NCBI RefSeq assembly: GCF_001428025.1
Contig: NZ_LMSC01000007.1
Location: 976,714-1,037,730 of the forward strand
Source of the DNA: Phycicoccus sp. Soil748
GTDB lineage: Bacteria > Actinomycetota > Actinomycetes > Actinomycetales > Dermatophilaceae
Length of the DNA stretch: 61,017 nucleotides
Reading direction: 5' to 3'
This document shows, piece by piece, positions 1 to 7,472 of the stretch. Both the position numbers and the translations under genes were made by a program. The notes beneath the pieces were generated by a model. It was not told the origin of the DNA, searched no databases, and worked only from the letters and a program-made list of their open reading frames with translations. Each line of letters opens with the position of its first letter. Positions within the stretch are counted from its first letter, which is position 1.

Positions 1-55
1 CCCACAGCTCCTGCTGCCGGCGGTGCCGGGTCTGCGCGAGCGGGGCGGTGGGCAT
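1..55 (-). CDS. Possible 5' end of a gene running off the left edge
   Basis: An ATG on the minus strand at 53-55 opens a frame that stays open to the window edge (18 codons, starting MPTAPLAQTRHRR). A GAGG lies almost on top of the start, so the ribosome binding site is poor. The divergent neighbour (the reductase at 181-903) leaves room for a start here. Too little is present to name a product; it may equally be non-coding. Confidence 0.25.
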   Translation of the reverse strand, partial: MPTAPLAQTRHRRQQELW

Positions 56-180
56 GCCTCAATCGTACAGGTGTTCGAACGCGAGGGGAAGCGCTGGTGA
101 AGCGAATACGCTTGCAGCGTAACGGGATCCATCCGACCTGCCGGGCATCGTGCAAGCCCACCAGCCTCACTGACCAGCGA

Positions 181-903
181 TCAGTGATCGACGCGCCAAC
201 GGCCGAGGACGGTGCCGTCCTCCTCGAGCAGCAGCATGGGCGTCAGCGCCACGTCGACGCCGGGTCCGGCAGTGATCCGGCCGGGCCCGCCTCCGACCAT
301 GGTGGGCGCCCAGGTCAGGTCGACCTCGTCCACCACGCCTGCCGCGAGCATCGCTCCGAAGAGCGAAGGGCCGCCCTCGGACAACATGGTGCGAAATCCT
401 CTGTCCTCCAACGCCGCTCGTGCTCCCACGAGGTCGACCTGTTCGACGCCGGTCACGATGACGTTGTCCGCACCGAGCACGGCCCGCGCGCGCTCGACTC
501 CCGCGTCGTCGGCCGCCTCGCAGGTCACGAGCAGGGCGCTGCCCCGGGGCGAGGTCGCGGCGACCTTCGGCGGGAGGTGGCCGCGGTTGCTCACCACGGC
601 GAGGACCGGGGCGTCGGGGTCCTCGTCGCGCAACGCGGGATACCCCTCGTCGCGCACCGTCCCGGCACCCACGACCACGACGTCGGCCAGCCGGCGCAGC
701 AGGGAGAAGACGGTGAAGTCGGCAGGCGTGTTGATGCTGCCCGAACGCCCGTCGGCGCCGGTGACGGAGCCGTCCAGTGACGACACGAAGTTGACGCGCA
801 GCCACGCGCGGTCACCCGGCACGGCGTACGCCTCGCGCAGGGCTGCCTCGTCGAGCACGGTGCCGGGAGCGGGGGAGCCGGTCTCGCTGAGCAGCAGGCG
901 CAT
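181..903 (-). CDS. Pyrimidine reductase family protein (RibD C-terminal / DHFR fold)
   Basis: 240 aa. The N-terminal part has the RibD-C signature: LRVNFVSSLDGSVTG followed by NTPADFTVFSLLRRLADVVV and GAGTVRDEGYP, the usual NADPH-binding and substrate loop region of 5-amino-6-(5-phosphoribosylamino)uracil reductase-like enzymes. A second conserved block (MLSEGGPSLFGAMLAAGVVDE, about residues 175-195) closes the fold. Stand-alone RibD-C proteins in actinobacteria often sit outside the riboflavin operon and their substrate is frequently unknown; no rib genes are nearby. It is divergent from zapE with only 32 bp between starts, so the two promoters must overlap. Fold assignment is firm, substrate is not. 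Confidence 0.85.
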   Translation of the reverse strand: MRLLLSETGSPAPGTVLDEAALREAYAVPGDRAWLRVNFVSSLDGSVTGADGRSGSINTPADFTVFSLLRRLADVVVVGAGTVRDEGYPALRDEDPDAPVLAVVSNRGHLPPKVAATSPRGSALLVTCEAADDAGVERARAVLGADNVIVTGVEQVDLVGARAALEDRGFRTMLSEGGPSLFGAMLAAGVVDEVDLTWAPTMVGGGPGRITAGPGVDVALTPMLLLEEDGTVLGRWRVDH

Positions 904-935
904 GGCGCGCAGTCTGCCTCACCTACGCTGCGTGC

Positions 936-1940
936 GTGGCTTCCCTCACCGACCGCTCGCCGAAGCTCGACCGCGACCGCCTCGTGCGCGACCTCGTGCC
1001 GCCGCCGCGCTTCGACGGGGAGCGCTTCTCCACCTACCGGCCGGACCCGTCCGAGCCCAGCCAGGCCGCGGCCGTCGAGCGGCTCGAGGAGTATGCAGCG
1101 GGGCTGCAGGGGGAGACCGGCGGCAAGGGGCTGTTCGGGCGGCGTCGCAAGCGGCCGCAGGCGGGGCGCGGCATCTACCTCGACGGCGGCTTCGGCGTCG
1201 GAAAGACCCACCTCCTCGCGAGCCTCTGGCACGAGGCGTCCGGGCCCAAGGCGTTCGGGACGTTCGTCGAGTACACCAACCTCGTCGGCGCACTGGGGTT
1301 CGCCCAGACCGTCGAGGCGTTGAGCGGTCACCAGCTGGTGTGCATCGACGAGTTCGAGCTGGACGACCCCGGCGACACGGTCCTCATGGCCACCCTGCTT
1401 GCGCGCCTCACGGAGGCGGGCGTGTCCCTCGCGGCCACGAGCAACACGTTGCCGGACGCGCTGGGGGAGGGCAGGTTCGCGGCGGAGGACTTCCTGCGCG
1501 AGATCCAGGCGCTGGCGTCACGGTTCGACGTCGTCACCGTGAACGGTCCCGACTACCGGCACCGTGACTTGCTCGAGAGCCCGGCTCCGCTCGAGGAGGC
1601 GGAGGTGCACGAGGCCACCGACCGTGACGGCGCGGTCCGTGACCACTTCGTCGACGTCACCCGCCACCTGTCCACCGTCCACCCCAGCCGCTACCGGGCG
1701 ATGCTCGACGGCGTGACGGCCGTGGGCTGGACGCACGTCCGGGCGGTGACGGACCAGGCGGTGGCCCTGCGGCTGGTCGTCCTCGCGGACCGCCTGTACG
1801 ACGAGGACATCCCCGTCTTCGCCAGCGGGCTGCCCCTCGGCGAGGTGTTCTCGCCGGAGATGCTCGCCGGCGGCTACCGCAAGAAGTACTACCGCGCGGT
1901 CTCGCGCCTCACAGCCCTCGCGCGCGGTGACGACCGGTGA
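936..1940 (+). CDS. zapE: Cell division protein ZapE / AFG1-family ATPase
   Basis: 334 aa, GTG start. Single AAA-type ATPase: Walker A GGFGVGKTH at about residues 83-91, Walker B LVCIDEFELDD at about 133-143, and the sensor region AATSNTLPDALGEGRF typical of ZapE/AFG1. In Proteobacteria ZapE contacts FtsZ at the constricting ring; the role in actinobacteria is less well studied. An insertion-like basic stretch (GRRRKRPQAGRG) precedes Walker A and is common in actinobacterial members. The frame ends 12 bp before the PPK2 gene, so the two are probably cotranscribed. Family identification is secure. Confidence 0.92.
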   Translation: MASLTDRSPKLDRDRLVRDLVPPPRFDGERFSTYRPDPSEPSQAAAVERLEEYAAGLQGETGGKGLFGRRRKRPQAGRGIYLDGGFGVGKTHLLASLWHEASGPKAFGTFVEYTNLVGALGFAQTVEALSGHQLVCIDEFELDDPGDTVLMATLLARLTEAGVSLAATSNTLPDALGEGRFAAEDFLREIQALASRFDVVTVNGPDYRHRDLLESPAPLEEAEVHEATDRDGAVRDHFVDVTRHLSTVHPSRYRAMLDGVTAVGWTHVRAVTDQAVALRLVVLADRLYDEDIPVFASGLPLGEVFSPEMLAGGYRKKYYRAVSRLTALARGDDR

Positions 1941-1952
1941 CAGGATGCGCCA

Positions 1953-2927
1953 ATGGCGAAGAAGGACAAGAAGTCCGGTAAGTCAGGCAGCTCCGGCAAG
2001 GGTGCGGCTGTGGCCGCCGCGACGAAGGCCGGCCGTGCGAAGAAGGCCAGCAAGCACCCCGACAGCAAGGCAGCCAAGGCGACCGCCCTGGCGCCGGTGT
2101 CCTTCAGCGACGCGCTGCGGGTGCGCGAGGGGTTCATCCTCGCGGAGTGCGACCCGGGGTCGACGCCGGCTTTCGACGGGGACAAGGCCGCTGGGCAGGA
2201 GGCGCTGGCAGCGCGGGCCGGCGAGATCGGCGAGTTCCAGGAGCGGCTCTACGCCGAGTCGAAGATGGACGGCCAGCGGTCGCTGCTGCTGATCGTGCAG
2301 GGCATGGACACCTCGGGCAAGGGCGGCATCATGCGCCACGTCGTCGGGGGGATGGACCCGCAGGGCGTGCGCTACACCTCGTTCAAGGCACCCTCGGCCG
2401 AGGAGCGCAGCCACCCGTTCCTGTGGCGCATCCGGAACGCCCTCCCTCACCCCGGCCAGGTCGGGGTCTTCGACCGCTCGCAGTACGAGGACGTCCTGGT
2501 CGTCCGGGTGCACGACCTCGTGCCCCGGTCGACGTGGTCGCGGCGCTACGCGCAGATCAACGCGTTCGAGGAGAAGGTCGTCGCCGACGGCACCACCGTC
2601 GTCAAGGTGATGATGCACATCTCCACCGACGAGCAGAAGGCGCGGCTCGCCCGGCGGCTCAAGCGCCCTGACAAGCAGTGGAAGTACAACCCGGGTGACG
2701 TCGACGAGCGGATGTCCTGGCCGCAGTACCAGGAGGCCTACCAGGCGGTGCTCGACCGGACGTCCACCGACGCGGCGCCCTGGTACGTCGTCCCGGCCGA
2801 CCGCAAGTGGTACGCCCGCCTGGCCGTGCAGAGCCTGGTCCTCGAGCACCTCGAGGCGATGGACCCGCAGTGGCCGGCCGTCGACTACGACGTCGCCGAG
2901 GAGCAGCAGCGCCTGCGCGCCACCTGA
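1953..2927 (+). CDS. ppk2: Polyphosphate kinase 2 family protein
   Basis: 324 aa. PPK2 enzymes transfer phosphate between polyphosphate and nucleotides in the cytoplasm. Visible motifs are the Walker A-like GMDTSGKGG (about residues 117-125), the GVFDRSQYEDVLVVRVH block carrying the Walker B Asp and lid Arg, and the C-terminal KQWKYNPGDVDERMSWPQYQ. The first ~45 residues are a Lys/Ala/Ser-rich tail (MAKKDKKSGKSG...) that is not part of the kinase core. It starts 12 bp after zapE. Whether it prefers AMP, ADP or GDP cannot be read from the sequence. Confidence 0.9.
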   Translation: MAKKDKKSGKSGSSGKGAAVAAATKAGRAKKASKHPDSKAAKATALAPVSFSDALRVREGFILAECDPGSTPAFDGDKAAGQEALAARAGEIGEFQERLYAESKMDGQRSLLLIVQGMDTSGKGGIMRHVVGGMDPQGVRYTSFKAPSAEERSHPFLWRIRNALPHPGQVGVFDRSQYEDVLVVRVHDLVPRSTWSRRYAQINAFEEKVVADGTTVVKVMMHISTDEQKARLARRLKRPDKQWKYNPGDVDERMSWPQYQEAYQAVLDRTSTDAAPWYVVPADRKWYARLAVQSLVLEHLEAMDPQWPAVDYDVAEEQQRLRAT

Positions 2928-3045
2928 CCCGTCCACGGGCGCGAGAGGCGGCGCGACGTCGGACCGATGAGTTCCGACCTGGTGGGCGGTCGGTAGGGGT
3001 GAGGCAGCAGCGCCTGCTGCTGCCCACGGACGAAAGGACCGGGAC

Positions 3046-3420
3046 ATGCTCCGCGACTCCAAGGCCTTCAGCGGGTTCTCGACCGACGACATCGAGGCAG
3101 CACGGGCGTTCTACGCCGGCGTGCTCGGGCTCGAGGTGACCGAGCAGATGGGGATCCTGACCCTGCACCTGGGCGGGGACCACCGCGCCATCGTGTACCC
3201 CAAGCCGGACCACCAGCCTGCCGGTTTCACCGTGCTCAACTTCCCCGTCGCCGACATCGAGAAGGCCGTCGACGAGCTCAGTGCTGCCGGGGTGCGGTTC
3301 GAGACCTACCCGGGGACGCCGATGGAGACCGACGCCAAGGGCATCTTCCGCGGCGGTGGCCCGCTGATCGCGTGGTTCACCGACCCGGCCGGCAACGTCC
3401 TGTCCGTCATCCAGGACTGA
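3046..3420 (+). CDS. VOC family (glyoxalase/bleomycin-resistance fold) protein
   Basis: 124 aa, one vicinal-oxygen-chelate unit: [21 protein letters not shown] at the start, a beta-rich core, and the closing [14 protein letters not shown]. Proteins of this type bind a metal and act as lyases, dioxygenases or antibiotic-binding proteins; this sequence does not say which. The start is preceded by GAAAGGACCGGGAC. A hairpin at 3417-3449, overlapping the stop codon, ends transcription from this gene and from the convergent gene to the right. Confidence 0.85.
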   Translation: MLRDSKAFSGFSTDDIEAARAFYAGVLGLEVTEQMGILTLHLGGDHRAIVYPKPDHQPAGFTVLNFPVADIEKAVDELSAAGVRFETYPGTPMETDAKGIFRGGGPLIAWFTDPAGNVLSVIQD

Positions 3421-3449
3421 CCGCCACCCGCCGAGTGTGCGGCGGTCAG
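3417..3449. terminator. Bidirectional hairpin between convergent genes
   Basis: CTGACCGCC at 3417-3425 pairs perfectly with GGCGGTCAG at 3441-3449 (15-nt loop). It overlaps the stop codon of the VOC gene and the end of the minus-strand membrane protein gene, as expected for a shared terminator. Confidence 0.6.
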
Positions 3450-3802
3450 CGCTTGAGCCCCGGAGGTGGCTCGGCGAGGTACCCGAGACCCCACAGGAGC
3501 ACCCACGTGGCCAGCGCGCAGACGACGACGAGCACGATCCCGCCCGCGGCCATCGCGGCGCCCGAGGGCCGCTGGACCGGCGCGTGCCACACCTCGGTCT
3601 GTGGCCGCGGCGTCGGTGCGCCGAAGATCGCGCCGACGCACATGCCGAGGACGACGATGGGCAGCCCCATGTACAGGAGCGGGTCGGTGACGTCCTGGTA
3701 GCTGAGCCCCTTCATGGCGGCCGGCAGCAGGATGAGCAGGGCCGCGAGCACCGCGCCCATGAAGAGACCGATCGTGGCTCCCCGTCCGGGTTGACCTCTC
3801 AT
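3446..3802 (-). CDS. Small membrane protein of unknown function
   Basis: 118 aa with three hydrophobic segments: IGLFMGAVLAALLILLPAAM (about 11-30), LLYMGLPIVVLGMCVGAIFG (about 42-61) and GGIVLVVVCALATWVLLWGL (about 88-107), the last followed by a short Pro-rich tail. No family recognised. It is convergent with the VOC gene, sharing the hairpin at its 3' end, and lies downstream of the AidB-like gene on the same strand, 75 bp after that gene's stop codon. Confidence 0.65.
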   Translation of the reverse strand: MRGQPGRGATIGLFMGAVLAALLILLPAAMKGLSYQDVTDPLLYMGLPIVVLGMCVGAIFGAPTPRPQTEVWHAPVQRPSGAAMAAGGIVLVVVCALATWVLLWGLGYLAEPPPGLKR

Positions 3803-3877
3803 GCGGCGAGTATCGGGTCGCGCCCAGCGGGCTGTCGATCGTCCGTTCGTCGGTTGCGTCGAGCGGGCGACGTCGGT

Positions 3878-5524
3878 TCAGGCGGAGAACGCCCGCTCCA
3901 CGAGGGTCGCCGCGCTGTGCGCGCTGAGGCCGGCGTCGAGCGTCCCGAACGTCGACCCGTGGTCGCCTCCGAGCCGGCTCGCCACGAAGGCGTCGGACAC
4001 CACCCCTGGGGCGTGCCGCGCGAGGAGCGAAGCCTGCAGCGTCACCGCGAGCTGCTCCACCAGGCGCCGGGCGCCGGCCTGCGCCCGGGGGTCCGCCGCT
4101 CGTGCAAGGGCGTCAGGGAGCCGGTCGATCGCGGCGTCGAGGGTGGCGCCGTGCCCGCGGCCGAGCGCCACCTCCGCGAGGTAGGCCTCCACAGAGGCCG
4201 GCTCGCGCCCGACCGCGCGCAGCACGTCGAGGGCGTTGACGTTGCCGGAGCCCTCCCAGATCGAGTTGAGGGGCGCCTCGCGATAGAGCCGGGCCAGGCC
4301 GTTCTCCTCGACGTAGCCGTTGCCCCCCAGGCACTCCAGCGCCTCGGCCACCATCACCGGTGTCCGCTTGCAGACCCAGTACTTGCCGAGGGCCACGCCC
4401 AGGCGCGAGAACGCGGTGTCGCCCTCGTCGACGGCGTGGGCGAGTCGCAGCGCGAGCGTGGTGGCCGCCTCCGTCTCGAGCGCCAGGTCGGCGAGGACGT
4501 TCTGCATGAGCGGCTGGTCGACCAGCAGCGCGCCGAAGGCGGTGCGGTGCCGCGCGTGGTGGATGGCACGGAGCAGCGCGGCGCGCATCGTCGACGTCGA
4601 GCCCAGGACGCAGTCGAGCCGGGTGGCCGCGACCATGTCGAGGATGGTGCGGATGCCGCGGCCCTCGTCACCGACGCGGACGCCCCAGGTGCCGTCGAGC
4701 TCGACCTCCGACGAGGCGTTTGACCGGTTGCCGAGCTTGTCCTTGAGGCGTTGCAGGGCAAAGGAGTTGCGCGTCCCGTCGTCGAGGACCCGCGGCACGA
4801 GGAAGCAGCCGACTCCTGCATCGGTCTGGGCGAGGACGAGGAACGCGTCGCTCATGGGCGCCGAGCAGAACCACTTGTGGCCGGTGAGCCGGTAGGTGTC
4901 GCCACCCTCCAGCGGGCCGTCGGCCGCGGCGACGGCGCGCGTCGTGTTCGCGCGGACGTCGGAGCCGCCCTGCTTCTCGGTCATGCCCATCCCCGCGATA
5001 GCGCCCGCCTTGGCCGTGGCCGGGCGCAGCCCGAAGTCGTAGGTCCGCGAGGCGAGCCGGGGTACCCACGCGGACGCGAGCTCGGGGTTCGCCGCGAGCG
5101 CCGGCGCGGCGGCATACGTCATGGACACCGGGCACAGGTGGCCCTGCTCGACCTCGGACCACGTCGTGAAGCCGGCAGCGCGGCGTACGTGCGCGCCCGT
5201 GCCCCTCGGCCGTGTCCAGGGCTCGGCGGTCAGGCCACCCGCCACCGCCACCTCCATGAGGGAGTGCCAGGCGGGGTGGAACTCCACCTCGTCGAGGCGC
5301 TCACCGGCAGTGGAGTGGGTGCGCAGGACGGGCTCGTGGGTGTCCGCCTGCTCGGCCCAGCTGCGCGCCTGCGCCGAACCCGAGAGCGCACCCAGGTGCT
5401 CGACCTCGGCGTGTGCGGCGTCGTCGCCCCACCGCTGCAGCGCCTCGACGAGCGCGGGGTTGCTCGTCAGCGCGTTGTAGTCCGGGAGCGGCGGGGCCTG
5501 GTTGGTGACGGCGTGGGTGGGCAC
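3878..5524 (-). CDS. AidB-like acyl-CoA dehydrogenase
   Basis: 548 aa counted from the GTG at 5522-5524 (VPTHAVTNQAPPLPDYN); a longer frame runs upstream but would overlap the divergent YihY gene, and the N-terminal 'NQAPPLPDYN' block is the normal start of the AidB group. Features of the ACAD fold: GMGMTEKQGGSDVRANTT (flavin-proximal loop), GHKWFCSAPMSDAFLVLAQT, and ALECLGGNGYVEENGLARLYREAPLNSIWEGSGNVNALDVLR. The length is typical of AidB (about 540 aa) rather than short-chain dehydrogenases (about 380 aa). AidB binds FAD and DNA and is linked to alkylation damage response in E. coli; that role here is inference. Confidence 0.88.
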   Translation of the reverse strand: MPTHAVTNQAPPLPDYNALTSNPALVEALQRWGDDAAHAEVEHLGALSGSAQARSWAEQADTHEPVLRTHSTAGERLDEVEFHPAWHSLMEVAVAGGLTAEPWTRPRGTGAHVRRAAGFTTWSEVEQGHLCPVSMTYAAAPALAANPELASAWVPRLASRTYDFGLRPATAKAGAIAGMGMTEKQGGSDVRANTTRAVAAADGPLEGGDTYRLTGHKWFCSAPMSDAFLVLAQTDAGVGCFLVPRVLDDGTRNSFALQRLKDKLGNRSNASSEVELDGTWGVRVGDEGRGIRTILDMVAATRLDCVLGSTSTMRAALLRAIHHARHRTAFGALLVDQPLMQNVLADLALETEAATTLALRLAHAVDEGDTAFSRLGVALGKYWVCKRTPVMVAEALECLGGNGYVEENGLARLYREAPLNSIWEGSGNVNALDVLRAVGREPASVEAYLAEVALGRGHGATLDAAIDRLPDALARAADPRAQAGARRLVEQLAVTLQASLLARHAPGVVSDAFVASRLGGDHGSTFGTLDAGLSAHSAATLVERAFSA

Positions 5525-5555
5525 GGGGGCAGAGTATGCGGGATACCGTGGGCTG

Positions 5556-6719
5556 GTGAGTCTCAAGTCGCGGGTCCGTCGCGAGCTGGTGCGCATCCCC
5601 GGCGCCATGCCCGTCGCGCGGATGACCGTCGAGACGATCCGGGTCTGCCTGCGCTACCGCGTGACCGGCCTGGCATCCGAGGCGGGCTTCTTCATGCTGC
5701 TGTCGCTGCCGCCGTTGGTACTGGGGCTGTTCGGCGGCGTCGGCTACCTCGGCAAGTGGCTCGGCCAGAGCACCGTCGACGAGATCATCGTGGGCATCCA
5801 GACCTGGGCGGGGCGCTTCCTGACGCCCGGAGTCATCCAGAACACCCTGCTGCCCACGGTGCAGGACGTGTTCAAGGACGGGCGGTTCGACCTCATCTCC
5901 GTGGGCTTCTTGCTGTCGGTCTGGTCGGGGTCGCGCGCCCTCAACGTCTTCGTGGACACCATCTCGATCATGTACGGGCAGTCCGGCGTGCGCGGGATCG
6001 TGCGCACGCGGGCGCTCTCCCTCACGCTCTACTTCCTGTCGCTCGTGGTCGGCGTGGTCGTCATCCCGCTGGTCGTCATCGGACCGACGTGGCTCAAGGA
6101 CCTGCTGCCCAAGGAGATCGAGCTCCTCGCCTGGCTCTACTGGCCCGTGGTGACCATCGTGGCGGTGGCGAGCATCGCCACGTTGTTCCACATCTCCACC
6201 CCGCGTCGCACTCCCTGGGCGCGCGACGTGCCGGGAGCGGTGCTGACCCTCGTGCTGTGGTCGCTGTCCTCCTACGTCCTGCGTGGCACCGTCGCAGCCT
6301 CCCTGAAGGGCGGCACGTCGATCTACGGGCCACTCACGGCCCCGATCGTCCTGCTGATCTTCCTGTACGCCCTCGCCATCGCCGTGCTCATCGGTGCCGC
6401 GCTCAACGCCGGGATCCGCACCCTCTGGCCGGTCGAGGAGCGGCTGTCGCTGCGGGCCCGGGCGGTCGAGTGGGTCAAGGCGCGGCTGGCCGACCGCAGG
6501 GACGACCGGGCGCGCCCGGTGGATGCCCCGGTGCGGGCCCCGCTGCCTGCCGAGGACGGCTGGGACGGCCCGGGGCGGGACGGTCTCGCAGGCACGCTCG
6601 AGGAGCTCCGGGAGGAGGCGCGCAAGCCGCTGACGCCGGTCCCGGAGGGCTCGGAAGACGCCCAATTTGGAGAGGACGCGGGTGATCGGATAAGTTTCCT
6701 TCGCACGCGCAGCGGGTAG
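5556..6719 (+). CDS. YihY/virulence factor BrkB family membrane protein
   Basis: 387 aa from the GTG at 5556 (VSLKSRVRRELVRIPG). The family core is present: YRVTGLASEAGFFMLLSLPPL, the long amphipathic region around GVIQNTLLPTVQDVF, SVWSGSRALNVFVDTIS, and RTPWARDVPGAVLTLVLWSLSS, with about six transmembrane segments. The C-terminal ~80 residues are charged and Pro-rich and probably cytoplasmic. The start is 31 bp from the divergent AidB-like start. The family was once misnamed ribonuclease BN; function is unknown. Confidence 0.85.
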   Translation: MSLKSRVRRELVRIPGAMPVARMTVETIRVCLRYRVTGLASEAGFFMLLSLPPLVLGLFGGVGYLGKWLGQSTVDEIIVGIQTWAGRFLTPGVIQNTLLPTVQDVFKDGRFDLISVGFLLSVWSGSRALNVFVDTISIMYGQSGVRGIVRTRALSLTLYFLSLVVGVVVIPLVVIGPTWLKDLLPKEIELLAWLYWPVVTIVAVASIATLFHISTPRRTPWARDVPGAVLTLVLWSLSSYVLRGTVAASLKGGTSIYGPLTAPIVLLIFLYALAIAVLIGAALNAGIRTLWPVEERLSLRARAVEWVKARLADRRDDRARPVDAPVRAPLPAEDGWDGPGRDGLAGTLEELREEARKPLTPVPEGSEDAQFGEDAGDRISFLRTRSG

Positions 6720-6755
6720 CAACACCAGCCCGTTCGACACCAACGCGCGTGTAAT

Positions 6756-6828
6756 GCGGATGTAGCTCAGTTGGTAGAGCGCAACCTTGCCAAGGTTGAG
6801 GTCGCCGGTTCGAGCCCGGTCATCCGCT
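6756..6828 (+). tRNA. tRNA-Gly (GCC)
   Basis: 73 nt. Acceptor GCGGATG pairs with CATCCGC, discriminator T. Anticodon arm AACCTTGCCAAGGTT shows anticodon GCC; the T arm contains GGTTCGAGCCC. No CCA is encoded. First of three tRNA genes in a row. Confidence 0.95.
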
Positions 6829-6850
6829 CGGAGGGTTTGACCGCCTTCAC

Positions 6851-6921
6851 GGTGGAGTGGCCGAGAGGCGAGGCAGCGGCCTGCAAAGCCGCGTACACGG
6901 GTTCAAATCCCGTCTCCACCT
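6851..6921 (+). tRNA. tRNA-Cys (GCA)
   Basis: 71 nt. Acceptor GGTGGAG pairs with CTCCACC, discriminator T. The anticodon loop CTGCAAA gives GCA; T arm GGGTTCAAATCCC. No CCA is encoded. It lies 22 bp after tRNA-Gly. Confidence 0.95.
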
Positions 6922-6951
6922 CGACACGTACGAACCCGAAGCACCACCCTC

Positions 6952-7026
6952 GGGCGATTGGCGCAGTGGTAGCGCGCTTCCTTGACACGGAAGAGGTCAC
7001 TGGTTCAAACCCAGTATCGCCCACCA
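6952..7026 (+). tRNA. tRNA-Val (GAC), attachment site of the island
   Basis: 75 nt including an encoded CCA. Acceptor GGGCGAT pairs with ATCGCCC, discriminator A. The anticodon loop TTGACAC gives GAC. From the end of the 5' anticodon stem (6981) onwards the sequence is repeated exactly at 50712, so this intact gene is the attL-side copy and stays functional after integration. Confidence 0.96.
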
Positions 7027-7035
7027 GTACGAAAC
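6981..7035 (+). repeat. attL: left copy of the 55-bp direct repeat
   Basis: Identical over 55 bp to 50712-50766. It covers the anticodon loop, 3' anticodon stem, T arm, acceptor 3' strand and CCA of tRNA-Val plus 9 bp beyond. The bases immediately outside differ (C against G on the left, A against G on the right), which fixes the repeat limits. This is the classic footprint of tyrosine-recombinase integration at a tRNA 3' end. Confidence 0.93.
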
Positions 7036-7070
7036 AGCCCCTGACCAGCGGAAACGCAGATCAGGGGCTG
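7035..7070 (+). terminator. Terminator after tRNA-Val (left copy)
   Basis: CAGCCCCTGA at 7035-7044 pairs with TCAGGGGCTG at 7061-7070 (10-bp stem, 16-nt loop). A diverged copy follows the right att repeat at 50768-50799. Confidence 0.7.
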
Positions 7071-7095
7071 CTTCGTTGGGCCGCGTCAGGGACGC

Positions 7096-7119
7096 CTGCT
7101 TGACTAGCTGCTTGACTAA
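7096..7119 (+). repeat. Tandem 12-bp repeats inside the left end (putative arm sites)
   Basis: CTGCTTGACTAG (7096-7107) is followed directly by CTGCTTGACTAA (7108-7119), 60 bp inside attL. The same pair recurs inside the right end (50595-50618) and, degenerate, just outside it (50848-50871). The position and tandem form fit arm-type binding sites of a tyrosine integrase. Confidence 0.65.
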
Positions 7120-7403
7120 GAGGTCGCGTTTCGGCCCTCGTACCGGTCCCTGCACGTCCGCTGACGTGCGTGGACGTCCGACGGTGGGCCCGTCACTTCC
7201 CGCGCGGGGAAGAGGTCACTCGCCGTCATGGGTACGCCGCGGGATGGACCCTTCTGCGGTGCCTCTGCGCCGATCGTGTCGAAAATCAGGCGTCTGCTGC
7301 ACGGTTAGGTGACAGCGTGACCTGACCCGCGCTCTGGTTCCCTCCTGACATCGCGGATTGGGTCGAGCAACGCCGCAAGCTGAACCAGACACGAGAGCCA
7401 CGC

Positions 7404-7422
7404 GGCCGGGTCAACTGCCGGG
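7404..7422 (-). promoter_or_regulatory. Orphan copy of the island operator
   Basis: Read on the minus strand: CCCGGCAGTTGACCCGGCC, fitting CCCGG-N8-CCGG. The gene that should lie to its left is missing; only island-end sequence follows. Confidence 0.5.
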
Positions 7423-7472
7423 CCCGGATACGAGAACGCCATGGGAGGCGGTCCGGGTTCTGGGGATTCTGT

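Larger units (their letters stand above)
7036..7472. other. Island left-end region without a recognisable gene
   Basis: Holds the tRNA terminator, the tandem 12-bp repeats (7096-7119) and one orphan copy of the island operator in minus orientation (7404-7422) with an AGGAGG about 65 bp downstream of it, but no convincing reading frame after it. Open frames here are short, Arg-rich and lack codon bias. It may be the truncated promoter region of a gene lost at this end. Confidence 0.5.

Noticed and set aside
97-780. Long open frames antisense to real genes throughout the window
   Set aside because: At this GC content antisense and shifted frames stay open by chance. They are Arg/Pro/Gly-rich, overlap genes with clear family motifs, and lack ribosome binding sites.
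5525-5608. Upstream extension of the AidB-like gene
   Set aside because: It would overlap the start of the divergent YihY gene, and the family's normal N terminus begins at the GTG 5524.
7036-7472. Remnant of an integrase gene at the island's left end
   Set aside because: No Tyr- or Ser-recombinase motif could be found in any frame here; only arm-like repeats and an orphan operator.
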